DNA of 64,000 nucleotides from Methanolinea mesophila. GTDB lineage: Archaea; Halobacteriota; Methanomicrobia; Methanomicrobiales; Methanospirillaceae. Below the pieces are notes generated by a model. It was not told the origin of the DNA, searched no databases, and saw only the letters and a list, made by a program, of their open reading frames with translations. The position numbers and the translations under genes were made by a program. The stretch spans positions 1,803,529 to 1,867,528 of the forward strand of contig NZ_JAGGKR010000001.1 of assembly GCF_017873855.1 (NCBI RefSeq), given 5' to 3'. Positions 57,614-64,000 of this stretch are shown piece after piece (positions within the stretch are counted from its first letter, which is position 1; every line of letters begins with the position of its first letter).

Positions 57614-58102
57614 ATGTTCTCAAAAATGGTATTCGAGAAGGAGTTTCGCACCGCACTCGAGGAGGAGCTCCGACGCCAGGGCCTGACTATCAGGGAGCTG
57701 GCAGAAAAGGCCGGAATACCGGCTGCTACGCTTTACAAGCTCTCTTCGGGTGAGAGGGATGTACGGCTGTCCACCGTGAAGAGGATCGTGCAGGTCCTTG
57801 AGCCGCGGTACCCACCGTTTATTGCGGTTATCGCGGCGAAGTTTCTCCTGGACGAAGTAGAGGGACAGAAGATCACGTTCGGCGAACAGACCTGCATTAT
57901 CCGGGGTTACACCGCGAATTCCATCGAAGAATGTATTATAGCGGCGGTAAAGGCGGAGAAGGAGGGTGCGGTGGGGATCGTGTGCGCACCGGTGCTCGCG
58001 TCGATGGTGGAGAAGATCGTGGATGTCCCTGTAGCCATCATGAAGCCCGGGAAAAAGACCGTGCTCGATGCACTGGACGTCATCGGGAAGCGGATTTCGT
58101 GA
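57614..58102 (+). CDS. HTH transcriptional regulator divergent from the coenzyme M operon
   Basis: The 162-residue protein has an XRE-type helix-turn-helix (LTIRELAEKAGIPAATLYKL, then SSGERDVRLSTVKRIV) at residues 22-58 and a C-terminal alpha/beta domain (ITFGEQTCIIRGYTANSIEE; GAVGIVCAPVLASMVEKIVD), which may bind a ligand. This architecture occurs in an archaeal regulator family often found by methanogen operons (COG1709-like, my recollection). The 64-base AT-rich spacer between it and the ABC ATPase gene contains promoter-like AAATATTATTAATAATAATT. Regulation of the coenzyme M operon and of itself is inferred from position. Confidence 0.78.
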   Translation: MFSKMVFEKEFRTALEEELRRQGLTIRELAEKAGIPAATLYKLSSGERDVRLSTVKRIVQVLEPRYPPFIAVIAAKFLLDEVEGQKITFGEQTCIIRGYTANSIEECIIAAVKAEKEGAVGIVCAPVLASMVEKIVDVPVAIMKPGKKTVLDALDVIGKRIS

Positions 58103-58148
58103 GGAAAAGTCCAGAACACGAGGCCCCGGAATCTTCCCGGAATTTTTT

Positions 58149-58529
58149 TTACCCTCCGTTTTGTTTCACTTTCTCCTCTTTTACCTCGGGGCTGAAGAGG
58201 AAGAACAGGCCGCTCACCAGCATCAGCAGGTCAAGCGGAGGCACAATGCTCGCTATGAGCGCAATGATACCTGCACGCTGCCAGCGGCCCGATCCGGTCG
58301 ACCAGAGAGATACGAACCCGAGAATAATTCCCAGGATCTTTACAAAGGCCAGGGCGTAAAGCCCCCCGATAAAGAGCCCGGGCAGGCCTTGCAGCATGCG
58401 GGCGATCAGCACGCCCGCGAGGAGGACCAGGGCCACCGCGAGTATGCTCAGGACCAGGGAGACGATCAGGATGATCTTCCCGATCTTCGCCTCGGAGCTC
58501 AACCCTCGCAGTTCGAGAATTCCGGTCAT
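58149..58529 (-). CDS. Small membrane protein with four helices (126 residues)
   Basis: The product has four predicted membrane helices (ILIVSLVLSILAVALVLLAG; IGGLYALAFVKILGIILGF; IIALIASIVPPLDLLMLVSG) and a charged C-terminal tail EVKEEKVKQNGG. This resembles DUF4064-type and other small archaeal and bacillar membrane proteins but no family motif is clear. It converges on the HTH gene, ending 46 bases after that gene's stop, so is not part of its operon. ATG 58529. Confidence 0.6.
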   Translation of the reverse strand: MTGILELRGLSSEAKIGKIILIVSLVLSILAVALVLLAGVLIARMLQGLPGLFIGGLYALAFVKILGIILGFVSLWSTGSGRWQRAGIIALIASIVPPLDLLMLVSGLFFLFSPEVKEEKVKQNGG

Positions 58530-58623
58530 TATCCTCGTATGGCCCCCGGAATTATATAACGGTATTTCAGCCCTTCCTTCGCCCGGTTACCTGTGGAGGA
58601 TGAGGCACACGGCCGCTTTTGCG

Positions 58624-58689
58624 TTTCTGATTTGGGAATTTAGCGCCTTATTATTGTAAATAAACCCTATGATGCTTTATGGTAAAGGG
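58624..58689 (+). promoter_or_regulatory. Shared promoter-like element, copy upstream of the amidotransferase
   Basis: TTTCTGATTTGGGAATTTAG and ATGCTTTATGGTAAAGGG at its ends match the element at 43377-43438 by 16 of 16 and about 16 of 18 bases, at nearly the same distance. The middle holds TTATT-ATTGTA-AATAA, a 5-bp dyad in place of the 8-bp palindrome. It ends 80 bases before the GTG at 58770. Confidence 0.5.
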
Positions 58690-58769
58690 GGAAGCGATCA
58701 GGCCAGCAGCGGGAGGATGCGTATCCGAAGGAAAGAACAATTATCCGGGATAAAAAAGAGAATCTCATT

Positions 58770-59453
58770 GTGGAATCACGCGAGGTTGCGGTGCTCCAGC
58801 ATGTCCCGGAGGAGCCGGGAGGCATCATTGAAGAGCTTGCAGCTACCCGGGAAATTCCCCTCCGGAGGGTCCGGCTCTACGAGACGAATGATCTCCCGCG
58901 GCTGGATTCGTCCCACCTTCTGGTGCTCGGTGGTCCGATGAGCGTGAACGATGAGGCCGAGTACCGTTATCTTCGTCAGGAGAAGGAGCTCATCAGGGAA
59001 CGGGTCCGACGCGGCCGCCCGGTGCTCGGGGTATGCCTCGGGGCGCAGCTTATCGCATCCGCCGGCGGGGCGCCGGTATCCCGGTGTGAACAGGAGCTCG
59101 GGTGGAGCATGGTCGGGCTTGACGAGGGCGCGTCCTTTTCAGGACTCCCGGAGAGGTTCAGGGTGTTCCAGATGCACGGGGAGACCTTCGGCCTGCCTGC
59201 CGGTGCGTCGCTGCTCTGTCGCGGTGAGCGGGTTTCCCACCAGGCTTTGGTATGGAAGAGTGCACTCGGAGTCCAGTTTCACCTCGAGCTGACCGGGGAG
59301 ATGGCCGCTGACTGGACAAAAGGGTGCCAGCCCGGTGAACGGACGAAGATACTGGAAGAAACGAGGCGTTATCTCCCCGAGAGCCACCGGCTTTGCGGTA
59401 TCATCGCCGGTAAATTCTTTTCAGGAGCCGGTGAAAGGTTCTCCTGGATATAA
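58770..59453 (+). CDS. Class I glutamine amidotransferase domain protein
   Basis: The 227-residue protein has the triad of a GATase1: nucleophile Cys89 in VLGVCLGAQL, and His171 with Glu173 in GVQFHLELT. The GGPMSVNDEAEYRYL segment matches the GMP synthase-like subgroup (YfeJ/GuaA-type solitary domain). Such proteins hydrolyse glutamine to release ammonia for a partner, or act on a gamma-glutamyl compound. GTG start 58770 with a weak RBS. No synthase partner is adjacent. The end of the protein (FFSGAGERFSWI) is short of any extra domain. Confidence 0.82.
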   Translation: MESREVAVLQHVPEEPGGIIEELAATREIPLRRVRLYETNDLPRLDSSHLLVLGGPMSVNDEAEYRYLRQEKELIRERVRRGRPVLGVCLGAQLIASAGGAPVSRCEQELGWSMVGLDEGASFSGLPERFRVFQMHGETFGLPAGASLLCRGERVSHQALVWKSALGVQFHLELTGEMAADWTKGCQPGERTKILEETRRYLPESHRLCGIIAGKFFSGAGERFSWI

Positions 59454-59787
59454 CGTTTTGACAGTGATGGATGTCAGGGACGCATACTCCGTCAGGTTTC
59501 ATGACCTGCGCCAGGTCAGGACTTTCTCAACCGGCGAAACGATGCCACTCACGGATTGGTGACCTGCCGTACCCGGATATCTCGTTTCCCTGCCTTCATT
59601 TTCCCCTAATCCCGGTTTACTAAAGGCCTGCACTACACAGAGATATTGGGGACTTTGGAGAACTATTTATACATAATGTAAAATATACTATACTTAGCAC
59701 CCCTGACCCGGCGAACATATCCGTCGGGATGTGCGGGATAAAACTCTGAAGACGAATGAGCGCGGGATAACCCCGCTGAGTGATACT
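59454..59787. other. Leader region of the COG1361/ABC exporter operon
   Basis: About 330 bases without a gene. It holds the shared element at 59664 and some short open stretches (one at 59468-59562) with no RBS. Confidence 0.5.
59664..59693 (+). promoter_or_regulatory. Shared promoter/operator-like element, copy 2
   Basis: TATTTATACAT followed by AATGTAAAATATACTATAC (59675-59693), matching 17 of 19 bases to 50079-50097. The TATA-like box TTTATA is at 59666-59671. It lies about 95 bases before the ATG at 59788 and probably controls the exporter operon. Confidence 0.5.
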
Positions 59788-61080
59788 ATGGTCATTACAC
59801 CGTTAAACCGAAAAAATTCGAGAATATTCCTGATATTCTTTCTAATCGCTGCATGTGCCTGCACCGCAGTTGCCAGTGCGGCGTCAACGAGCGATGACAT
59901 CGCGTCATCACAGGTCGCCGTAACCGCGATCTCCCTCGATCCGGAGATCCTCATGCAGGACGATACCGGGATGATCACCGTGGAAGTCCAGAATTTCGGC
60001 AGCAGCAGCGTTCCACTCTATCGTGCAACCCTGATGACGGACACCAATCTCAAATTGCAAAACCAGGGTACGTACGACTCGCTGGGATCCCTCGGTGCCG
60101 GGACGACCATGAAATTCACCTTCACTGTGAATGCCGATACCTGGGACGGAATATACTATCCCCGGTTCCAGCTCGACTACTCCGACCCCTCGGCGGACGG
60201 GCTCCGTTACTCCATCCCTGTCCAGGTGGAGAGCACGGGGATAGAGGTATCGGTCCTTGACGCGCCGGACAGCTTCTCGGATGGGAAAAAGGGTGCAATT
60301 ACCCTGCTTATCGGGAATCCCCGTGAAAATACCGTTCACGGGATAACCGTTACCCCACAGGGGGACGGGATCACCTCTACCCAGAGGAGCATCTTCGTAG
60401 GAGACTTAAAGCCCGGAGAATCCCGGAACGTGACCTTCGATATCACCCCTTCACAGGAGACCGAGCTCACCTTCAACGTCAATTACAAAAACGGGATCAA
60501 TGCCCATAATGCCACGGTCAGCCTGCCGGTCACGTTCGGCGAGGATAAGATGGGCGCCGATATGGTGATCAGCGGAATCGAGGTCTCCAGGAGCGGGGCC
60601 GGGTATTCCATGAGCGGGGATGTGAGCAATGTGGGGCTATCGGATGCAAAATCGGTGATCGTCATGGTGGATTCACCCGCCGTCCCGATCGATCCGGACA
60701 GGGTGTCGGTCATAGGCGCCCTCGAACCGGATGACTTCTCCAGTTTCGACCTGACCTTCAATGCGCAGGGGGTGTCCAGCATACCGGTGATAGTCCAGTA
60801 CAAGGACGAAGACGGGAACCTCTACGAGGAAAAAACCCAGGTGAGCCTCAACTCCATGTCGGCGAGTACCGGCACGGGAAGCGGGACATTCCAGTCAGGA
60901 CAGGCCGTCCAGGACGGCCAGCCCCCGGGAGGCGCCCGGACGGGTCCGTTTACGTTCGGAAGAGGTGTCAATTCGATCCCCTGGCTCGAGATCGTACTTG
61001 CAGTCATCGTCGCGGTCGGTATCGTGGTCGCCTGGAGAAAGGGCGTATTCGGGAAGATCAAAGGACGTATCCGGAAGTAA
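59788..61080 (+). CDS. Exported COG1361-like surface protein with C-terminal anchor
   Basis: Start ATG 59788 (MVITPLNRKNSRIF); an upstream GTG at 59731 adds 19 residues before a clear signal (FLIFFLIAACACTAVASAAS). The 430-residue protein has several CARDB/COG1361-type beta-sandwich repeats: MITVEVQNFGSSSVPLYRAT, AITLLIGNPRENTVHGITV and GYSMSGDVSNVGLSDAKSVI. It ends in a Gly/Thr-rich linker, one membrane helix (WLEIVLAVIVAVGIVVAW) and a basic tail (GKIKGRIRK). It is the first gene of a three-gene run with an ABC ATPase (17 bases on) and a MacB-like permease. As in other archaea it may be the extracytoplasmic partner of the exporter. Confidence 0.8.
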   Translation: MVITPLNRKNSRIFLIFFLIAACACTAVASAASTSDDIASSQVAVTAISLDPEILMQDDTGMITVEVQNFGSSSVPLYRATLMTDTNLKLQNQGTYDSLGSLGAGTTMKFTFTVNADTWDGIYYPRFQLDYSDPSADGLRYSIPVQVESTGIEVSVLDAPDSFSDGKKGAITLLIGNPRENTVHGITVTPQGDGITSTQRSIFVGDLKPGESRNVTFDITPSQETELTFNVNYKNGINAHNATVSLPVTFGEDKMGADMVISGIEVSRSGAGYSMSGDVSNVGLSDAKSVIVMVDSPAVPIDPDRVSVIGALEPDDFSSFDLTFNAQGVSSIPVIVQYKDEDGNLYEEKTQVSLNSMSASTGTGSGTFQSGQAVQDGQPPGGARTGPFTFGRGVNSIPWLEIVLAVIVAVGIVVAWRKGVFGKIKGRIRK

Positions 61081-61097
61081 TCCCGGGAGTGTTGCAC

Positions 61098-61772
61098 ATG
61101 AGCTCGCACCCGCTGATTGAGCTTGCCGGGGTCAGCAAAGTCTACCCCCTGCCGTCGGGAGACGTGGTCGCACTCGACAACCTCTCCCTCGGGATAGACG
61201 AAGGGGAGTTCGTCGCCATCATGGGACCGTCAGGGTCGGGGAAATCAACCCTTCTCAACCAGATCGGCTGCCTCGACGTCCCTACCTCGGGGACCCTGCG
61301 AATAAAAGGGAGCGATATCGGTTCGCTGAGGGATCACGAACTTACCGACCTTCGGTTGAATACCCTCGGGTACATCTTCCAGAAGTTCAACCTCATCGGG
61401 CTCCTTACCGCCTACGAGAACGTGGAATATCCCTACATCCTCAAACACCGCCACCCGGACGAGAGCGGGATCGTGGCGGAGATGCTCCGGAAGGTCGGTA
61501 TCGACGAAAAACTCTCGGCCCACAGGCCGAATGAACTCTCCGGAGGGCAGCAGCAGAGGGTTGCGATTGCGAGGGCCCTGATCAACGACCCTGCAATCCT
61601 TCTCTGCGACGAGCCGACCGGAAACCTTGACACACGGACCGGCGGACAGATCATGGAGATGCTCGCGGAACTGAACCGCGAGGGAAGGACGGTCATCATG
61701 GTGACACACGACCCGGCGATCGCCCGGTACGCGGGACGGTCCATCACTATTCAGGACGGGAGGGTGGCCTAA
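61098..61772 (+). CDS. MacB/LolD-type ABC transporter ATP-binding protein
   Basis: Start ATG 61098 with GGGAG eight bases upstream; a GTG nine bases upstream is possible. The 224-residue protein has Walker A GPSGSGKS, the signature ELSGGQQQRVAIARAL, Walker B AILLCDEPTGNLD and the switch His (VIMVTHDP), all typical of the LolD/MacB family that powers FtsX-like permeases. Its stop overlaps the permease start by 1 base (61772), so they form one transcription unit. Confidence 0.92.
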   Translation: MSSHPLIELAGVSKVYPLPSGDVVALDNLSLGIDEGEFVAIMGPSGSGKSTLLNQIGCLDVPTSGTLRIKGSDIGSLRDHELTDLRLNTLGYIFQKFNLIGLLTAYENVEYPYILKHRHPDESGIVAEMLRKVGIDEKLSAHRPNELSGGQQQRVAIARALINDPAILLCDEPTGNLDTRTGGQIMEMLAELNREGRTVIMVTHDPAIARYAGRSITIQDGRVA

Positions 61773-62992
61773 TGGCGAAAGACGTAATTTTCCAGCTCTC
61801 TCTCCGGAGCATCAGGCTTCATTTCCTGCGTTCCGTCCTCGCTGCACTCGGTATCGTGATCGGGGTGGTGGCCATCTCGTCGATGGGCATGATGGGGGCC
61901 AATATGACCCTCTCGGTTACCGAAGAACTCTCCTCCATGGGGAATGTTCTCGTGGTCCACGCGGATTCGGGTGGAGGCGGCGGGATGATCTTCCGGTCGG
62001 GCGGCGGCGGTGGCGGTGTTTCGGGCGGAGACGACGATACCACCATCTCGGATTCGGAGTTCGAGCAGATCAACAGGGCGGCAGATAAGTACGGAACGGT
62101 CTATTATCTCTATTCGGGAAATGACCGTATCTCGATAAGTTCCCAGGATGGAAGGGCGAGTATCTACGGGTTGGACCCGGATGTGATGCCGGAGATCCTG
62201 CCTCTCGCGGAGGGTGCCTACCCGAAAAGTACCAGTTCGGTGGTAATCGGCCCGACGCTCGCGGAGCGTTACGGACTCACCCTCGGCAGCCGTCTCACCA
62301 TCGGTGATGAAGATTCCGGCGAGGAAACCGTTCGCGTGGTGGGGATTCTCGAGGAACGGGGAATGTCGATGGACCTCAATTCCGATAATGCGATCATCAC
62401 CACCGAAAAATGGTATACCGGAGTCTATGGAGGAGAAGGTGAATACGACCAGGTCAATGTCCTCCTCGACGACATCAATGACGCGGATGCCGCAAAGACC
62501 GCGATTACCGACCAGTTGAACCGCAGGGAAAACGTGGTGAGCGTCCAGGACAGCAGCCGGATGCTCGAGAGCATCACCTCAACGCTGGGGACCCTCACCA
62601 GTTTCGTGATGGCGATCGCCGGGATCTCCCTGATCGTTGCCGCGGTCTCCATCTTCAACGTCATGATGATGTCGGTCACCGAACGGGTCCGGGAGATAGG
62701 GATCCTCCGGAGTATCGGGACCCAGAAGGGAGAGATCCGCAGGATGTTCATCTATGAATCGGTAATACTCGGCCTCGTAGGGGCAGGGATTGGTGCAATC
62801 GTCAGTCTCGGGATGGGGTACCTCATCGTGATGGCGATGGTGGGGACGACGGAGTATTTCTTTTTCCCCCAGAGCCTGGTCTATATTCCCCTTGCGATGG
62901 GAGTCGGGATCTTCACCTGCGTAATCTCGGGGGTGTACCCGGCCTGGAGAGCTTCAAACCTCGATCCCATCGAGGCATTGCGGGCTGAATAA
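61772..62992 (+). CDS. MacB-type ABC transporter permease (FtsX domain)
   Basis: The 406-residue protein has the N-terminal membrane helix (LRSVLAALGIVIGVVAISSM), a large extracytoplasmic MacB_PCD domain (about residues 45-270), and three helices of the FtsX domain at the C-terminus (GISLIVAAVSIFNVMMMSVT; GAGIGAIVSLGMGYLIVMAM; AMGVGIFTCVISGVYPAW), ending with the typical NLDPIEALRAE. An unusual Gly-rich insert (SGGGGGMIFRSGGGGGGVSG) is present after residue 65. MacB-like systems export peptides, antibiotics or lipids or act as mechanotransmitters. Paired with the ATPase and the COG1361 protein. Confidence 0.92.
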   Translation: MAKDVIFQLSLRSIRLHFLRSVLAALGIVIGVVAISSMGMMGANMTLSVTEELSSMGNVLVVHADSGGGGGMIFRSGGGGGGVSGGDDDTTISDSEFEQINRAADKYGTVYYLYSGNDRISISSQDGRASIYGLDPDVMPEILPLAEGAYPKSTSSVVIGPTLAERYGLTLGSRLTIGDEDSGEETVRVVGILEERGMSMDLNSDNAIITTEKWYTGVYGGEGEYDQVNVLLDDINDADAAKTAITDQLNRRENVVSVQDSSRMLESITSTLGTLTSFVMAIAGISLIVAAVSIFNVMMMSVTERVREIGILRSIGTQKGEIRRMFIYESVILGLVGAGIGAIVSLGMGYLIVMAMVGTTEYFFFPQSLVYIPLAMGVGIFTCVISGVYPAWRASNLDPIEALRAE

Positions 62993-63507
62993 AAAACAGT
63001 GATATTATGGCGGCCGGACCCCGCCACTCAATTTAGAGTATTGCAGGTGCCGGAGCTTATCCGGAGATCCGAAGTTGTCGGACCTCTCATCTCGATCAGG
63101 CGGACTATGAATGCATATTTTTAAATTTCCTGTAAGGATTATCAATAAATTCGACTTTGCATTGTTTAACGCTCCAGGGGCTGCGCCCCGCCGCTGTGGC
63201 GTCCCGACGGGATATGCCCGGCCTGTCGAACGTCCGGACTCTTTTTATCGATTCACATTGTGCGCTATCCGCCAGGGTTAATCTGCCGGAAAAAAATCTC
63301 GCCGGTGGCTGCCCACAGTGGCCGGGAGAAGCCCGAAAGAACGTTACGAAGTAAGGAAGTCAGAAAAGCCGGAATTCCAAAAAATATTCCACGAGTTTTC
63401 CCTGATTACGGCGGTAACTCACCCTTCCGTTATTCAGGAATTCCGCAGACGGCGTACTTTGTGGCTCTGTGGGGGTAAATAGTCGATTCCGTCAAAAAGA
63501 ATGGGGG
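62993..63507. other. Intergenic region with dispersed repeat
   Basis: No gene is seen in 515 bases. A GC-rich hairpin (GGGGCTGCGCCCC, 63176-63188), an AT-rich start-like tract (TATTTTTAAATTTCC near 63116) and the repeat at 63328-63390 are present. Short frames in the region lack starts and RBSs. Confidence 0.5.
63328..63390 (+). repeat. Dispersed repeat, copy 2 (partner at 27055)
   Basis: GAAGCCCGAAAGAACGTTAC and the following GTCAGAAAAGCCGGAATTCC, AAAAAATATTCC align with 27055-27114 with a few substitutions and small gaps. Both copies are followed by intergenic sequence. Confidence 0.5.
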
Positions 63508-64000
63508 CTAATACGCCCGCTCACCATGCTGCGAGAGGTCGAGCCCCACATACTCCTCGGTCTCCGATACCCGGAGCCCGATGAACCGGTTGATGATCCA
63601 GGCGACGAGGTAGGTGACTCCGAAGGCGAACACCATTACCACGACCGCGCCGAAGATCTGGATCCCTAGCTGGGTCACGTTGCCCTCGACAAGACCCGAG
63701 ACCCCGTTGACCGCGCTCATCGCAAAGATCCCCACGGCAATTGTGCCCCAGAGACCCCCGACCCCGTGGACCGCCCATGCATCCAGGCTCTCGTCCATCT
63801 TTTTCTGAATTCTCCAGAGCATCGCACGGTAACAAAGGAGACCCGCCACCGCACCTATCACGATAGCCGCCATGGGGGTGACGTATCCCGCCGCGGGAGT
63901 TATAGCCCCGAGCCCGGCTACCGCACCGCTTACCATGCCGAGCGAACTCGGCATCCCGCGCATCCAGGAGATACACAGCCAGGCAAGTGCCCCGGAAGCC
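63508..64000 (-). CDS. amt: Ammonium transporter (Amt), C-terminal part, cut by the right edge
   Basis: The minus-strand frame is open to the edge of the window and contains 163 visible residues of the C-terminal half of Amt/[43 protein letters not shown] and [17 protein letters not shown], including the twin-His helix region and the AHGVGG-type motif (AVHGVGG). The cytosolic C-terminal tail ([20 protein letters not shown]) has the usual E-Y-x-G-x-D/L regulatory part. The start lies beyond the window. It imports ammonium and is normally regulated by a GlnK protein; no glnK gene is visible on this side. Confidence 0.92.
   Translation of the reverse strand, partial: ASGALAWLCISWMRGMPSSLGMVSGAVAGLGAITPAAGYVTPMAAIVIGAVAGLLCYRAMLWRIQKKMDESLDAWAVHGVGGLWGTIAVGIFAMSAVNGVSGLVEGNVTQLGIQIFGAVVVMVFAFGVTYLVAWIINRFIGLRVSETEEYVGLDLSQHGERAY

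Noticed and set aside
59468-59562. Short plus-strand frame (31 residues) after the amidotransferase
   Set aside because: No RBS and no continuation; probably chance in the leader region.
1-64000. CRISPR arrays, rRNA and tRNA genes, and complete insertion sequences
   Set aside because: No regularly spaced direct repeats, no rRNA-like blocks, no cloverleaf pattern and no transposase gene were found by reading; the only dispersed repeats are those listed.

Overview
The window is archaeal and comes from a methanogen, most likely of the order Methanomicrobiales; the genus cannot be fixed from sequence alone. The evidence is a coenzyme M biosynthesis operon with cysteate synthase and a fused sulfopyruvate decarboxylase, proteins resembling methanogenesis markers 8 and 16, an archaeal form III RuBisCO, aIF1A, a PKD/PQQ-repeat surface protein and an F420-dependent reductase homologue. 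No rRNA, tRNA or CRISPR array was seen.

Region 1 (1-13.8 kb) is an accessory, island-like stretch where AT-rich and GC-rich genes alternate. It opens with a type III-like restriction-modification pair (mod cut by the left edge, res complete). Two convergent proteins follow with HEPN-type RX4H motifs, each with an inverted repeat just upstream. Next come a rhomboid protease, a tiny CxxCxGxG/AT-hook protein, and a membrane-anchored protein with a caspase-like His/Cys signature divergent from a 119-residue partner. Between them are GC-rich phage- or plasmid-like orphans (3.4-4.6 kb and 8.96-10.24 kb, the latter with a DUF6573-like protein and an excisionase-type HTH protein). A GC-rich noncoding repeat of about 190 bp occurs three times, with the outer copies inverted around 7.0-10.5 kb. 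The island ends at a DsrE/F/H-like sulfur-relay operon with an Fe-S protein.

Region 2 (14-33.5 kb) is mostly core and envelope genes: an S33 peptidase, marker 8, an SAM methyltransferase, a group II PLP decarboxylase, a 1.2-kilo-residue PQQ/PKD exoprotein, a YjdF-like plus small membrane protein module, a BASS transporter, a zinc-ribbon miniprotein, aIF1A, Ogt, an acetate-uptake family protein, a UbiB-type kinase and a COG2426-type membrane protein.

Region 3 (33.8-47.8 kb) holds a PLP basic amino acid decarboxylase with an APC antiporter, preceded by a translationally coupled upstream ORF. It continues with an ABC ATPase, lipoproteins, an HNH nuclease, a branched-chain-type solute receptor, form III RuBisCO and a large P-type ATPase.

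Region 4 (48-64 kb) repeats two earlier items: the zinc-ribbon miniprotein and the YjdF-like/small membrane protein module. It also contains an RMD1/YagE-family protein, the seven-gene coenzyme M locus (comDE, cysteate synthase, a marker-16-like metalloprotein, an Fe-S protein, a HypB/CooC-like GTPase, an orphan ABC ATPase, and a divergent HTH regulator), a glutamine amidotransferase, and a COG1361 exoprotein with a MacB-type ABC exporter. It ends in the 3' part of an ammonium transporter gene. Several intergenic elements recur in pairs (27.2/48.05 kb, 43.4/58.6 kb, 50.07/59.67 kb, 27.06/63.33 kb) and look like shared regulatory sequences or dispersed repeats.
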